Made by a program: the position numbers and the translations under genes
The notes under the pieces: model-generated
Database searches by the model: none
What the model was told of the DNA's origin: nothing
What the model saw: the letters and a program-made list of their open reading frames with translations, nothing else
Shown here: one piece after another, positions 18,190-27,964 of the stretch
Position numbering within the stretch: position 1 is the first letter of the stretch
Layout: each line of letters starts with the position of its first letter
NCBI GenBank assembly: GCA_965263105.1
Contig: CBDHGL010000006.1
Span: 310,001 to 374,000, forward strand
DNA from: JBCCTX01 sp965263105
GTDB lineage: Bacteria > Bacteroidota > Bacteroidia > J057
Length of the DNA: 64,000 bases
Direction: 5' to 3'

Positions 18190-20598
18190 ATGAAAACATA
18201 TCTCCCCAGAGTTATTCTCTTCATTTCCCTTTTATTGGTGGTGAAGCTGGTTCGTCCTCAAAACGCTGCCATTCAGGTAAAAGGCAAAGTGGTCTCCGCT
18301 ACCAATGGGCAGGGATTAGAGTTTGCCACCATTATGCTGGTCAATCCCCTTACAGAAAAGGCCTTGGCCGGTACTACAACTGATACAGATGGAGGATTTC
18401 AATTAAGCTCGCCTACCAGAGATTTTCACGTCAAAATCAGTTTTATCGGCTTTGAAGCCCTGACCCTTAAAGAGTTTCAGGTAGAAGGGCAAATGTTGGA
18501 TTTGGGAGAAATCGCCTTATCCGAAAACATAGCTAACCTGGATGAGGTAGAAATCCGGGCAGAAAAGTCCAAAACAGAATTCAAATTGGACAAACGAGTA
18601 TTCAACGTCGGCAAGGACCTGAGTAGCTCTGGTGCCAGTGCCTTAGAAGTACTAGACAATGTCCCTTCAGTCAATGTAAATATAGAAGGCGAGATCAGCC
18701 TGAGAGGAAGTCAAGGTGTTCAGATCTTAATCAATGGAAAGCCCTCTGTACTCGCGAGTGAAGGGGGCAATGCCCTGGGAACGATCACGGCTGACATGAT
18801 TGATAAAATTGAAGTCATTACCAATCCTTCGGCTAAGTATGAGGCTGAAGGGACCTCTGGAATTATCAATATCGTCATTAAGAAAGAGGAGCGGAAAGGA
18901 ATAAATGGGTCAGTATCTCTAAATACCGGTACGCCTCACAACCACAGCTTCGGACTGAGCTTAAACCGACGGACAGAGAAGTTCAACCTCTTCAGCCAAC
19001 TGGGAGGGGGCTATAGAGAATTGCCCAATGACACCGAGAATATTAACAGAGATCTGCGAAACAATACGGCTATTATTTCTGATGGTGAAGAGTTTCGAAA
19101 CGAAACTTTTTTCAACTTGATCCTTGGGACGGACTACCTGATCGACAAAAATAATATTATCACCTTATCGGGGAGCTATGCCTTAGAGCTGGAAGACCAA
19201 CCTTCCCAAACCAATTTCAGCTTTGAAGATTCGACAGGAACCCTTACTTCTCGTTGGTCCCGAATGGAAGAAACGGATGCAACCAATCCCAAATTTCAAT
19301 ACGAATTACAATACAAACGCGATTTCCCAGACCACGAAGACCACATGCTGCTCTTCAGCGCGCTGGGCAATTCCTTTGCGAAGGATCAGTCCTCGATCTT
19401 TTCCAATCAGAATACTTTAGGGGAATTTCCCAATAACAACCAACGAACCCGTTCCGATTTCAAGGAAGCTCGGTACACCTTTAAGCTGGACTATACCAAA
19501 CCCTTCAATGAGGAATGGACCTTGGAAACAGGTGCGCAGTACCTGATCATGGATGTAGGAAACGAATATTCCTTAGAGGACTTGATTGACAACGAGTGGA
19601 TAGAAAATACCGCTTTGACCAATGATTTTGATTACGACCAGAAAGTGTTGGGAGTCTACGGAACGGGAGCCTATGAAGGAGAACGCTGGGGGGCAAAGCT
19701 AGGCTTACGGGTAGAGAATACGGATCTTCGAACCCTGCTGGTCACAACCAATGAGTCCAATAAACAGCTTTTCACCAACCTATTCCCCTCCTTTCACAGT
19801 TCCTATAAATTTTCAGAATTTGTCTCCCTCCAAGCGGGATATTCACGCCGTATCTCTCGTCCTCGCATGTGGGACCTGAATCCCTTTTTTAATCCGAGAA
19901 ATAACTTTAGCATACGGACGGGAAATCCCAATTTGCTGCCCGAATTCACGGACTCCTACGAACTTACCAGTATTTATGTGTTTAACAAGGTTTCCTTTAA
20001 CCTAGGTATTTACCACCGGTACACCACTGATGTAGTTGAGCGGGTAGCAACGTTTGAGGATAATGTGACGACCTCTATGCCCCTGAATATTGGGACCAAT
20101 CAAGCTACGGGGATAGAACTCAATGGAAAATACAGCCCCAATAAATGGTTTACCCTAAATGGAGATTTTAATTTCCAGTACTTCAACCGAAAAGGAACCT
20201 TTGAGACGACCTCCTTTGATTTCAATGCAGACCAGTGGTCTGCCCAACTTACGGGGAAGTTTGCGCTACCAGCTGATATTGACCTGGAAGTCAGTGGAGA
20301 TTACCGTTCAGATTACAAAACCTTTCAACGGGTCATGGAGGATATGCTCTTTGCCAACCTCGGCTTAAGGAAGAAAATCATGCAGGGCAAGGCCATAGTC
20401 AACCTAAGTGTCCGAGACCTATTTGCCTCCAGAATCTCTGAATCTGAGACCAATCAACCTGACTTTTTCCTCTACAGTCGAAGGTTCCGTGGGCGCTTCC
20501 TCACACTGGGCTTTAGCTATGGCTTCGGCAAGGGAGAGGCCATGGAGTTTTCAGGTAGTAAAAGAGGGGGGCCTGGAGGAGGTAGAGGCAGGAGATAG
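18190..20598 (+). CDS. TonB-dependent outer-membrane receptor (OMP_b-brl_3 type)
   Basis: An 802-residue outer-membrane protein: signal peptide (~1-24), a CarboxypepD-regulatory-like domain (~27-112, IQVKGKVVSATNGQGLEFAT), a TonB plug (~130-232, LEVLDNVPSVNVN; GSQGVQILINGKPSVL; KIEVITNPSAKYEAEG), then a beta-barrel to the end. The tail is Gly/Arg-rich (KRGGPGGGRGRR), a feature often seen in this receptor group. Such receptors import siderophores, metal complexes or peptides with TonB-ExbBD energy. It is divergent from the Nramp-like gene, so a metal link is possible, but no ligand can be read from the sequence. Confidence 0.87.
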   Translation: MKTYLPRVILFISLLLVVKLVRPQNAAIQVKGKVVSATNGQGLEFATIMLVNPLTEKALAGTTTDTDGGFQLSSPTRDFHVKISFIGFEALTLKEFQVEGQMLDLGEIALSENIANLDEVEIRAEKSKTEFKLDKRVFNVGKDLSSSGASALEVLDNVPSVNVNIEGEISLRGSQGVQILINGKPSVLASEGGNALGTITADMIDKIEVITNPSAKYEAEGTSGIINIVIKKEERKGINGSVSLNTGTPHNHSFGLSLNRRTEKFNLFSQLGGGYRELPNDTENINRDLRNNTAIISDGEEFRNETFFNLILGTDYLIDKNNIITLSGSYALELEDQPSQTNFSFEDSTGTLTSRWSRMEETDATNPKFQYELQYKRDFPDHEDHMLLFSALGNSFAKDQSSIFSNQNTLGEFPNNNQRTRSDFKEARYTFKLDYTKPFNEEWTLETGAQYLIMDVGNEYSLEDLIDNEWIENTALTNDFDYDQKVLGVYGTGAYEGERWGAKLGLRVENTDLRTLLVTTNESNKQLFTNLFPSFHSSYKFSEFVSLQAGYSRRISRPRMWDLNPFFNPRNNFSIRTGNPNLLPEFTDSYELTSIYVFNKVSFNLGIYHRYTTDVVERVATFEDNVTTSMPLNIGTNQATGIELNGKYSPNKWFTLNGDFNFQYFNRKGTFETTSFDFNADQWSAQLTGKFALPADIDLEVSGDYRSDYKTFQRVMEDMLFANLGLRKKIMQGKAIVNLSVRDLFASRISESETNQPDFFLYSRRFRGRFLTLGFSYGFGKGEAMEFSGSKRGGPGGGRGRR

Positions 20599-20929
20599 GA
20601 AGTCACAACACATTTTCACATTCATTCTTTGGACCTACTATATTTAAGAATAAACCTCATGTTCCCTGGAAAAGGAGCTTATTTACCCCTAGAGTTATTT
20701 CAAGTATCAATCCCTGTTTTACCATATTGTTAACATAAATTCCTTGCAAAATTCGTATTTTTGCCGAAAACAATTTTTTTTTGTTTCCAGAGTTATTTCG
20801 TAGGTATATTTTGCTTTGGAGAAGCTGTCAACCCCACATCTGTTTTAAAGTTGGGTAGAAGTACTTAGCATACTTCAACAAACATATTTTTCCCGACTTG
20901 AACGGGGACTTTTAAACTGTTTTCGGTAT
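20599..20929. other. Intergenic region upstream of the TPR histidine kinase
   Basis: A 331-base non-coding gap between co-directional genes. The middle is AT-rich with a poly-T tract (20770-20784) and contains the promoter-like element at 20756-20763. No other structure or frame was found. Confidence 0.4.
20756..20763 (+). promoter_or_regulatory. Possible Bacteroidota -7 promoter element
   Basis: TATTTTTG matches the Bacteroidota -7 consensus TAnnTTTG. It lies 167 bases upstream of the kinase start. No -33 TTG at the usual distance was found, so this is weak. Confidence 0.25.
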
Positions 20930-23017
20930 ATGGTGCTCACAATCGGATTATTCTTTCAAAAGTTCATTACGGCAAAGTGGCTAAAGGAATTTATATGGCT
21001 ATCTATTCTATTTTATTCTATTTCTCTAAGCTATTCTCAACCTTTTGCTATTGCCTCGGAAGATAGCCTTCTTAAACAGATTGAAAGCACCCTGGATCCC
21101 AAAAGAAAAATTGACCTAATCCTAGAACTGGAAAATACCCGTTTCTTTGCCAGGGCTGTTTCGGGAATTGCTACAACTGCAGAGGTCTTACAAGAATCCA
21201 GACGGATCGGTTATCGGGAAGGAGAGGCACTTGCCCTAACTACCCATGCGCATTATCACCTGATGTATGGGGATAGGGCTCTAGCCGTTGTCTATGCTGA
21301 TAGCGCGATTGCTATTAGCGAATTACTAAAAAACGACCACCTGAGAGCAAAGGCCTTGCACGGCAAAGGCCTTGCCCTACAGATTCTCGGCAAATATGAC
21401 CTTGCCCTCCTCAATTTCCACGAAGCATTAGAAATAAATAGTCGCTTGGGGAAGGTTCCAGAAATGGTCAAACAATTGAACAATATCGCACTCGTTAGAA
21501 GGGAATTAAAAGATTATAATAATGCCTTGAAGGCTATTTTTCGAATGAAAACCTTGGCGCAGAAGAATGGAGACACGGCTATGGTCGCTCGTGCGGATAT
21601 AAATACTGCTTATATATACCTGGATCAAGAGAAATATGAAAAAGCGAGGGAATATATCGATCTATCCCTTGATCACTATCTTGGAGGGGAAAAGGAATTT
21701 GAAAAAAATATCGCCTATACGATCAACGCCCAAGTATGTGCGGGATTGGGAAAATATGAGGAAGCATTGGAATCCGCCCAAAAAGGTTTGGCCATTGCTC
21801 AGGAATTGACTATCCCCGACGGAATCACGGCTGCCCAATATGCCCTTGCCAATACATATTATCGTCAAGGTGCCTATAAAAAAGCTATAGAAGTGGCGGA
21901 AAATGGGATAAAAGGGATCGATACTAGCCTAACTACCCGTTATGTAGATCAGCTTTATTTCATACTAAGTGATAGTTATCAGAAGTTAGGGGCCCCTCAA
22001 CAAGCTTTGGACTACTTGAACACCTATAATGTCATCCGAGACAAAATTTTTGCCTTAGATAAGCAACGAATTGCCATGCGCTTAGATGTGGACTACAATA
22101 TTAAGGAGAAGGAACGGGAAAACGAACAGTTAAGGAGAGAGGTGGAATTGGATAAGCGGCGGATAAAGAATCAACGGTATCTATACTTTGCAAGCTCTTT
22201 TTTGGCCCTCACCGGCCTGGTTCTCGCCTTTTCCTTCTATAATTCTTTGAGTTATAAGAAAAAGCACAGCAAACGATTAGAAGAATCGATTGAAGAGAGA
22301 ACAAAAGAGTTGAGAAACTCCAATTTGGAGCTCAAAAAGTCTAATGAAGAGTTGGAACGTTTTGCCTATATCGCTTCTCACGACCTGAAGGAGCCCTTGA
22401 CAAATATTATGTCATTTTCTGGGTTATTGGAGAAAGAGTTGAAAACTGAAAAAAGGGAAGACAAGGTTGATACTTATCTTTCCTTTATTCAAGCGGGATC
22501 TAGCAGGCTGTATAATTTGGTAGAAAGCGTTTTGGAATATTCGAAAATCAATAATACCCTATTACAATTTGACTCTGTAGAATTAAATGGAATCGTTTGT
22601 TTTGTTTGTGATCAAATTATGTCGACCCCTTCAGAAAGGGAGAATGTAATCCTTTCCGAATCCTTACCTGTGATCAAGGGAAATCCCTCCTTAATCACCT
22701 CTGTTTTTTACAATATTATTCAGAATGGAATCAAATTCAACGCCTCTCAGCAGGCTGAGATCATGATAAGGTATTCGGAATCTTCATCGATGGAAATCAT
22801 TGAAATAATAGATAACGGTATAGGGATCGAAGAAGAATATCAACAGGATATTTTCAAGATGTTTAAACGGCTGAATCCCTATGATAGCTTTAGAGGGTCG
22901 GGCATGGGTTTGGCATCTTGTAAGAAGATAATGGAATTACACAAAGGAGAAATATCCTTAAAAAGTGAGGTCGGAAAAGGCAGTAGCTTTTTCCTCTCCT
23001 TCCCCAAGCAGACCTAA
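20930..23017 (+). CDS. TPR-containing sensor histidine kinase
   Basis: A 695-residue membrane kinase. An N-terminal hydrophobic leader (~17-37) is followed by about seven tetratricopeptide repeats in the periplasm (~50-385; e.g. ALHGKGLALQILGKYDLALL), a basic coiled segment, one transmembrane helix (~418-442) and a coiled-coil linker. The HisKA domain has phospho-acceptor His484 in IASHDLKEPL. The HATPase domain (~580-695) shows the N box (NIIQNGIKFN), G1 (DNGIGI) and G2 (GSGMGLAS). No receiver or output domain is present, so a separate response regulator must exist; none is adjacent. The signal sensed by the TPRs is unknown. Confidence 0.9.
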   Translation: MVLTIGLFFQKFITAKWLKEFIWLSILFYSISLSYSQPFAIASEDSLLKQIESTLDPKRKIDLILELENTRFFARAVSGIATTAEVLQESRRIGYREGEALALTTHAHYHLMYGDRALAVVYADSAIAISELLKNDHLRAKALHGKGLALQILGKYDLALLNFHEALEINSRLGKVPEMVKQLNNIALVRRELKDYNNALKAIFRMKTLAQKNGDTAMVARADINTAYIYLDQEKYEKAREYIDLSLDHYLGGEKEFEKNIAYTINAQVCAGLGKYEEALESAQKGLAIAQELTIPDGITAAQYALANTYYRQGAYKKAIEVAENGIKGIDTSLTTRYVDQLYFILSDSYQKLGAPQQALDYLNTYNVIRDKIFALDKQRIAMRLDVDYNIKEKERENEQLRREVELDKRRIKNQRYLYFASSFLALTGLVLAFSFYNSLSYKKKHSKRLEESIEERTKELRNSNLELKKSNEELERFAYIASHDLKEPLTNIMSFSGLLEKELKTEKREDKVDTYLSFIQAGSSRLYNLVESVLEYSKINNTLLQFDSVELNGIVCFVCDQIMSTPSERENVILSESLPVIKGNPSLITSVFYNIIQNGIKFNASQQAEIMIRYSESSSMEIIEIIDNGIGIEEEYQQDIFKMFKRLNPYDSFRGSGMGLASCKKIMELHKGEISLKSEVGKGSSFFLSFPKQT

Positions 23018-23227
23018 GTTCTCTTTGTATTGTCAACTTCATCTAAATCAGTTGCTGAATTCATACTGGCTACTTAAACTCAACTTATCCAACACACCCA
23101 CACATTTGGATAAAGCCATTTTTTGTAGGAGCTTTAAGCATGAATTATGCTTCAGATTCCTTTATGGGATATTCATTTGCTTAGGTTTTGGTTCATTCTT
23201 GTTCAAACTAAATTCTTTTAACCATTC

Positions 23228-23773
23228 ATGGCAAAAATCACTAACCGCAGTCTCCATAGAGACTTTGCCTATTTCTACGTAGGACTTATCATTGCATTTT
23301 CATTTTCGGGTATTATCCTGAACCATAGACAGGATTGGTATCCGATGGATTACACTTACGAGGCAAATGAAGTTACCCTAGAGCTTCCTTCCGACCCAGA
23401 AGCAGTCACCAAAGACTTCATCCTAGCCTTACCCATCTCAGAAGGACTTACTTATGATAGCCATAGAATCCGAGAGGACGAATTGCGGGTTTTCTATAAA
23501 GGGAATACTATACTGGATGCGAGCATGGCAAGTGGGGAAGGCGTTTTGGAATCAAAGCGGAAGGTTCCTTTTCTAGGACATACCATGTTTTTGCACAAGT
23601 CCACTAATAATTTTTGGATCTGGTATTCTGATATTTTTGGGGCGGCCATGTTACTCATTGCCATTACGGGCATGTTTATTCCCTTGGGGAAGAAGGGATT
23701 TAAAAAACGTGGGTGGAAGCTTGCGCTGGTAGGAATGATCTTCCCACTTATATTTTTAGTCCTCTTTAGTTAG
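23228..23773 (+). CDS. PepSY-associated TM domain protein
   Basis: A 181-residue membrane protein. The N-terminal helix (~14-32, FYVGLIIAFSFSGIILNHR) carries the SGIILNHR motif usual for PepSY-associated TM proteins. A small extracytoplasmic domain (~40-115) follows, then HKSTNNFWIWYSDIFG and two further helices (~135-150 and 163-180). Relatives accompany iron-uptake receptors or act as putative ferric-siderophore reductases. No haem-binding role is proven here. The small secreted protein gene follows 32 bases later in the same direction. Confidence 0.8.
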   Translation: MAKITNRSLHRDFAYFYVGLIIAFSFSGIILNHRQDWYPMDYTYEANEVTLELPSDPEAVTKDFILALPISEGLTYDSHRIREDELRVFYKGNTILDASMASGEGVLESKRKVPFLGHTMFLHKSTNNFWIWYSDIFGAAMLLIAITGMFIPLGKKGFKKRGWKLALVGMIFPLIFLVLFS

Positions 23774-23805
23774 ACTATATTCTCGAACTTAGACTTAGCC
23801 TAATC

Positions 23806-24225
23806 ATGTCAAAAACCTTAGTATTATTTAGCCTGGTGCTCTTTTTTTCTGGAAATCTTCTACACAGCCAAGTTTGTGATGCCCTCATCATCAAAGGCTG
23901 TGAATCCTCTGTAGCAGATGAATGGATCAAAATTGATAATTGCCAAACGGGTGATATAGATTTACAATACTGCCATCCTAGGTTTTATGTAGGAAGTGGA
24001 CATAACCTCACCGTTAAGGGAGCTTCTACTGGGAAAATTGTTTTTGATGAATTCATTGAAAAAACAAAGTTGGATTCTGGAATTAAGGTGAGGAAGGCGG
24101 TTGGAAAAGACGAAGGGGGAAGCCTTTACACGGGTATTTTCACCTATAATAAAGACAATGATATTGACGCCTGCTACATGAAAGCTGGAGCAGATCGGTC
24201 GCTTGAGATTGTCATCCCGGATTGA
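23806..24225 (+). CDS. Small secreted protein of unknown function
   Basis: A 139-residue protein with a clear signal peptide (~1-21, ending LLHSQ). The mature part has five cysteines (C24, C32, C46, C55 and one near residue 124), compatible with disulphides, and is predicted to be mostly beta. No family is recognised. It follows the PepSY-TM gene by 32 bases and probably shares its transcript. Confidence 0.6.
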   Translation: MSKTLVLFSLVLFFSGNLLHSQVCDALIIKGCESSVADEWIKIDNCQTGDIDLQYCHPRFYVGSGHNLTVKGASTGKIVFDEFIEKTKLDSGIKVRKAVGKDEGGSLYTGIFTYNKDNDIDACYMKAGADRSLEIVIPD

Positions 24226-24279
24226 TTAAATTTATGGATATTATTCCATTTCCTGCTACTTGCTTCTTTGGACTGTGGC

Positions 24280-24831
24280 CTATTGACTATTTACCTGCAT
24301 AGCCCACACTTCTTTTGCCTGAACCAGGTGTCTCTCTTCGTGTGATACGATAATATCGAAGCCCGATTCCAGGGAATAGACGATATTCTTATTCGCTGGT
24401 GAAGAAATGATTACCCCGCGATCGAGCAGATCGGAGGCCCCTTCTATCATTTGCTTGAGCTCTTCCTGATGAGCGGTGAAGCTTTCCACAATATCTCCAC
24501 TTATCCTACTGCTTTGGGGTTCCCAAATGGGGAAAGTCTTGGTCTTTCGCTTCCTATCAGGGCCAACCGCATTAAGTACCATTTTTCCCATTACCGGGGC
24601 AATGAAGCCCACTTTTCCCATCAAAGACAGTTTGTAGTTTCCCTGATGTATAGATGCCACAACTGGAAAATAGGTTCTGTTAATAGTGATCAAGTGATCG
24701 ATATTTTGGGCAATACTCCAAGTATTGGGATCGGGCTTCCAATTGAGTTGGTCTTCTGTAAGGTCTCCAAAGGCCTCTTGGAAATTTTGGGTATGGCTGT
24801 CTAAAGAACTAATCCAATTCGATGTATCCAT
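24280..24831 (-). CDS. DinB family protein
   Basis: A 183-residue cytoplasmic protein with the DinB/YfiT four-helix pattern: WKPDPNTWSIAQNIDHLITINRTYF at the start and ISHEERHLVQ-like wording near the C-terminus (VSHEERHLVQAKEVW). The three His of these segments are the usual divalent-metal ligands. DinB-fold proteins include metal-dependent thiol transferases and many uncharacterised members. It is convergent with the small secreted protein gene. Substrate unknown. Confidence 0.83.
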   Translation of the reverse strand: MDTSNWISSLDSHTQNFQEAFGDLTEDQLNWKPDPNTWSIAQNIDHLITINRTYFPVVASIHQGNYKLSLMGKVGFIAPVMGKMVLNAVGPDRKRKTKTFPIWEPQSSRISGDIVESFTAHQEELKQMIEGASDLLDRGVIISSPANKNIVYSLESGFDIIVSHEERHLVQAKEVWAMQVNSQ

Positions 24832-24988
24832 TGCATGTCTACTTTATTGGGGCTAATGTACTCCTTTCTATGGGGTTCTAGGATTCGAGGGATAAAGTCC
24901 ATTACGCATATCTTGAATGAATTTACGCAAATTCACTCAATTAGCTGAACGAATTAACGCTAATTTGTTCCATTTAGGTATTGAGACT

Positions 24989-26245
24989 TCATTCAGGATT
25001 CTCGATTAGGCTCTCTTGCTGTATCCTTTTCCGTTGCTTCTCACTTAAGCCTTGGCGATAATACACATCTGGCCTATGGTTCACCCGGTGGCGCTTCATT
25101 TCAGGATCATGAATATCGCGGCTTAAATCACAATCGAAGCGAACGAGTTTGGAACTAAAGGCCTCCCAATCGTCTGCAACATTAATGAAGTGGGCCAACC
25201 CCCAAGTGATCCCCCGCCCATCTTGGGTATTGGTAAAGGCGTCAGGAACGTGAGGAGCAGCTGCATAGGGCATTAATTCAGTGATGGAGGCGATTTCAAA
25301 ATTCACCCAATCGGAGGCATATTGTACCGTATTATGCTCTGGGCCATCTTTGTACACCAGCGCAGCTACTCCCCCCTTAAAGGGAAAGAGAGAGGTTTCA
25401 TGGCCCGAACTTATCACAGGATTTAAGGGATGCTTGGTGAAGGGGCCTAGGGGATCTTCTGCAATAGCGAGTCCCTGCATGCGAACTAAATCTGGCTGTT
25501 CCCCAAAATCGGATTTGTAGTACAGGTAGATTTTCCCCTCATGCACCAAGGGATAAGGATCGTGGATGGAGTATTGGTCCCATTCTCCTTCGGCTCCATT
25601 GGGAATCACAATTTGGTTGTGAGGGGTCCAAGGACCGTCGGGAGAGTCAGCGTAGGAAACGGCAACGGGACAGTCATCCCCCCGCTTCCCACTGGCCTCC
25701 ATGAAGCCCTGATAATAGAGGTAGTATTTCCCCTCCCAAACCAGTATGTCGGTAGTAGTAACGGAACGCCACCCCACCAGCGGTTTTTCCGGTCGTGATA
25801 TGGCCACCCCTTGCTCCTCCCAGGTAAATCCATCCGAAGAAGTTGCATACCAGATTTCCGCCAGGTCCCAGTCCGAGGAAGGGATGCTGTCATTGGACCT
25901 GGCAGCTCCCTGCGGGGGGCTAGGCGTATGGCGATAGGTATACCATACGTAGTATTTCCCTTCATGCAACAGGATTTTGGAAGGGTCTCGGCGGGTAATG
26001 GTTCCGTCGTGATTGTTGTAGTTGAAACCCGCTAATTCGGTGTATTTGAATTGACTGAACAATTCATTGTCATCCGGTCTAGGGGCGGAATAATCTGTAT
26101 AAATCCGTTCTACTGCAGCACTCATCTTCCTGTTGGGTTTCTCTTGGGGAAGGTGGAAAGGGAAGCCTCCGGGGTTCTCTACAGGTGCTTGCTCGCAGGA
26201 GAAAAGGACAGTCAACAAAAGAAGTCCGATTAATATCTTATTCAC
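24989..26245 (-). CDS. GH117-family glycoside hydrolase, copy 1 (lipoprotein)
   Basis: A 418-residue five-bladed beta-propeller hydrolase with a GTG start. Lipoprotein signal MNKILIGLLLLTVLFSC with lipobox Cys17. GH117-like signatures: TRRDPSK (Asp87, candidate base), SSDWDLAEIWYATS, WRSVTTTDILVW, SIHDPYPL (Asp229) and SGHETSLFPF (His282). The known GH117 activity is removal of terminal 3,6-anhydro-L-galactose from agar-derived oligosaccharides (alpha-1,3 linkage), but the family has clades of unknown activity. It is the last gene of PUL block 1, downstream of a sulfatase. Two paralogues are at 36415-37701 and 49348-50616. Confidence 0.83.
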   Translation of the reverse strand: MNKILIGLLLLTVLFSCEQAPVENPGGFPFHLPQEKPNRKMSAAVERIYTDYSAPRPDDNELFSQFKYTELAGFNYNNHDGTITRRDPSKILLHEGKYYVWYTYRHTPSPPQGAARSNDSIPSSDWDLAEIWYATSSDGFTWEEQGVAISRPEKPLVGWRSVTTTDILVWEGKYYLYYQGFMEASGKRGDDCPVAVSYADSPDGPWTPHNQIVIPNGAEGEWDQYSIHDPYPLVHEGKIYLYYKSDFGEQPDLVRMQGLAIAEDPLGPFTKHPLNPVISSGHETSLFPFKGGVAALVYKDGPEHNTVQYASDWVNFEIASITELMPYAAAPHVPDAFTNTQDGRGITWGLAHFINVADDWEAFSSKLVRFDCDLSRDIHDPEMKRHRVNHRPDVYYRQGLSEKQRKRIQQESLIENPE

Positions 26246-26309
26246 AATGATAGGGATTTGTAAGCGTATACTCTTTTATGAACGAAAGGATAATTAATCT
26301 GATTTTAGC

Positions 26310-27941
26310 TTAATCATTCCAATGTTCGGCCACGATCTTCTGAATGTGAGGAAAATCGGCATCATTTTCTTTGACGGTACTTCTTAACTTTTTCAGCCGT
26401 TCTTTTAACTCCGCAATCACTTCGGCATAGGCTGCTTGTCCATAGCGGTTATCCATTTCCTCTGGATCTTTCCTAAGGTCATAAAATTCCCAGGCAGCAG
26501 GAGTCTGGAACTGGGACATAGAGGCGGGATTGTTGGCCCATTTTTGTGCATCGCCAGATCGCTGCACATAGTCTACTCCATAGTAGAAAATGAGTTTGTA
26601 GTCCTTGGTTCGGATGCCAAAATGTGCGGGGTTATTGTGCTTATGGGCCATGTGCATCCAGTAGCGATAGTAGCTTTCCTGTTGCCAGCCTTTGGGTTCC
26701 TGCCTGGTTTCCAGGATTTGCCTAAAACTACTCCCCTGCATCGATGCAGGAGCTTTTCCGCCAGCGAAATCGATCAGGGTGGGGGCAAAATCTGTGTTGT
26801 TGATGATGGCATCACTCCGTGTACCCGCCTCGATGCTGGGAGGATAGCGGACGAGGAAAGGCATACGTAGAGATTCTTCGTACATCCATCTTTTGTCTAT
26901 ATAGTCGTGTTCTCCTAGCATGAACCCTTGATCTCCCGTGTAGACGATAATCGTGTTATCCATGAGGTCCTCTGCTTCCAGGTAGTCAAACAGCCGTTTC
27001 ACATTGTCATCTACTCCTTTTACACACCTGAGGTAGCGCTTGAGGTATTCCTGGTAGGCCAACTTTTTGTATTCAGGGTCTGGGATGTCCGGATCGATCT
27101 TCATGTGCATCCCCATATTCCGAATGATATTTCTATGTCCTATGGAGGAACCTATGGAATCGGTAAGAGAATCGTTGATTCCTCGTGTGGCAATCGATCC
27201 GTTATTGGCATTGTACCACATACTGGATGGTTCGGGTATCTCGACGTCTTCCAGGTAGTCGGAATAGCGAGGGGCAAATTCAAAAAAGTCATGGGGGGCT
27301 TTAAAATGGTGCATTAAGAAGAAGGGTTTGGAGGGATCCCTTTTTTCTTTGAGCCATTCGAGAGAAATATCTGTGATAATATCGGAAGAGTGTCCTTCAT
27401 ATTGGGTACAATTCACCTCCCTAACCATATCCTGTGCAAATCGAAACTCCCGTTTTTCTTCCCCTTCTCTTCCATACAAAACGGGGTCAAAATAGTCGCC
27501 CTGACCGGGTAAAACCTGGTAATAATCAAAGGCTTCGGGGGCGTATTTCAGGTGCCATTTGCCGATCATGGCCGTTTGGTAGCCCAGTTTTTTCATCTCA
27601 AGGGCCAGGGTCTGGTTTTCAGGAGCCAGTTTGCCGCCCAAGTCATGGACTCCATTTACGTGGCCATACTGTCCCGTCATGATGGTAGCGCGAGAAGGGG
27701 TACAGATAGAATTGGTACAAAAAACATTTTCCATCAAGATTCCTTCATGAGCCAAACGGTCAATAGTAGGGGTGGGATTGAGGGGAGCCAATCGACTGCC
27801 ATACACTCCAAAGCCTTGGGTCGTGTGGTCGTCAGACATGATGAACAGAATATTGGGTTTGCTCTGGTCTTGGGCATAAGCATTTGCCCATAAGAGCAGG
27901 GGAATTAAGATTCCTGTAAATAATCGCATATTGGGTTTCAT
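26310..27941 (-). CDS. S1-family sulfatase (A), periplasmic
   Basis: A 543-residue arylsulfatase-type enzyme with a signal peptide (~1-23). The catalytic Cys80 lies in ICTPSRATIMTG, matching C-x-P-S-R, so a maturase must convert Cys80 to formylglycine. Metal-site wording is ILFIMSDDHTTQ at the start and VYTGDQGFMLGEHDY in the second half; GKWHLKYAPEAF holds the conserved Lys-His. It would remove a sulfate ester from a sugar. It lies in PUL block 1 between the second glucuronidase-like gene and GH117 copy 1. Sugar and position cannot be predicted by eye. Confidence 0.92.
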   Translation of the reverse strand: MKPNMRLFTGILIPLLLWANAYAQDQSKPNILFIMSDDHTTQGFGVYGSRLAPLNPTPTIDRLAHEGILMENVFCTNSICTPSRATIMTGQYGHVNGVHDLGGKLAPENQTLALEMKKLGYQTAMIGKWHLKYAPEAFDYYQVLPGQGDYFDPVLYGREGEEKREFRFAQDMVREVNCTQYEGHSSDIITDISLEWLKEKRDPSKPFFLMHHFKAPHDFFEFAPRYSDYLEDVEIPEPSSMWYNANNGSIATRGINDSLTDSIGSSIGHRNIIRNMGMHMKIDPDIPDPEYKKLAYQEYLKRYLRCVKGVDDNVKRLFDYLEAEDLMDNTIIVYTGDQGFMLGEHDYIDKRWMYEESLRMPFLVRYPPSIEAGTRSDAIINNTDFAPTLIDFAGGKAPASMQGSSFRQILETRQEPKGWQQESYYRYWMHMAHKHNNPAHFGIRTKDYKLIFYYGVDYVQRSGDAQKWANNPASMSQFQTPAAWEFYDLRKDPEEMDNRYGQAAYAEVIAELKERLKKLRSTVKENDADFPHIQKIVAEHWND

Positions 27942-27964
27942 AGGAGAATATTTAGGTAATAGCC

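Noticed and set aside
20930..23017. TPR histidine kinase considered as a hybrid two-component PUL regulator
   Set aside because: It lacks receiver and AraC-type domains, is not next to the susCD genes and has TPRs rather than a propeller sensor.
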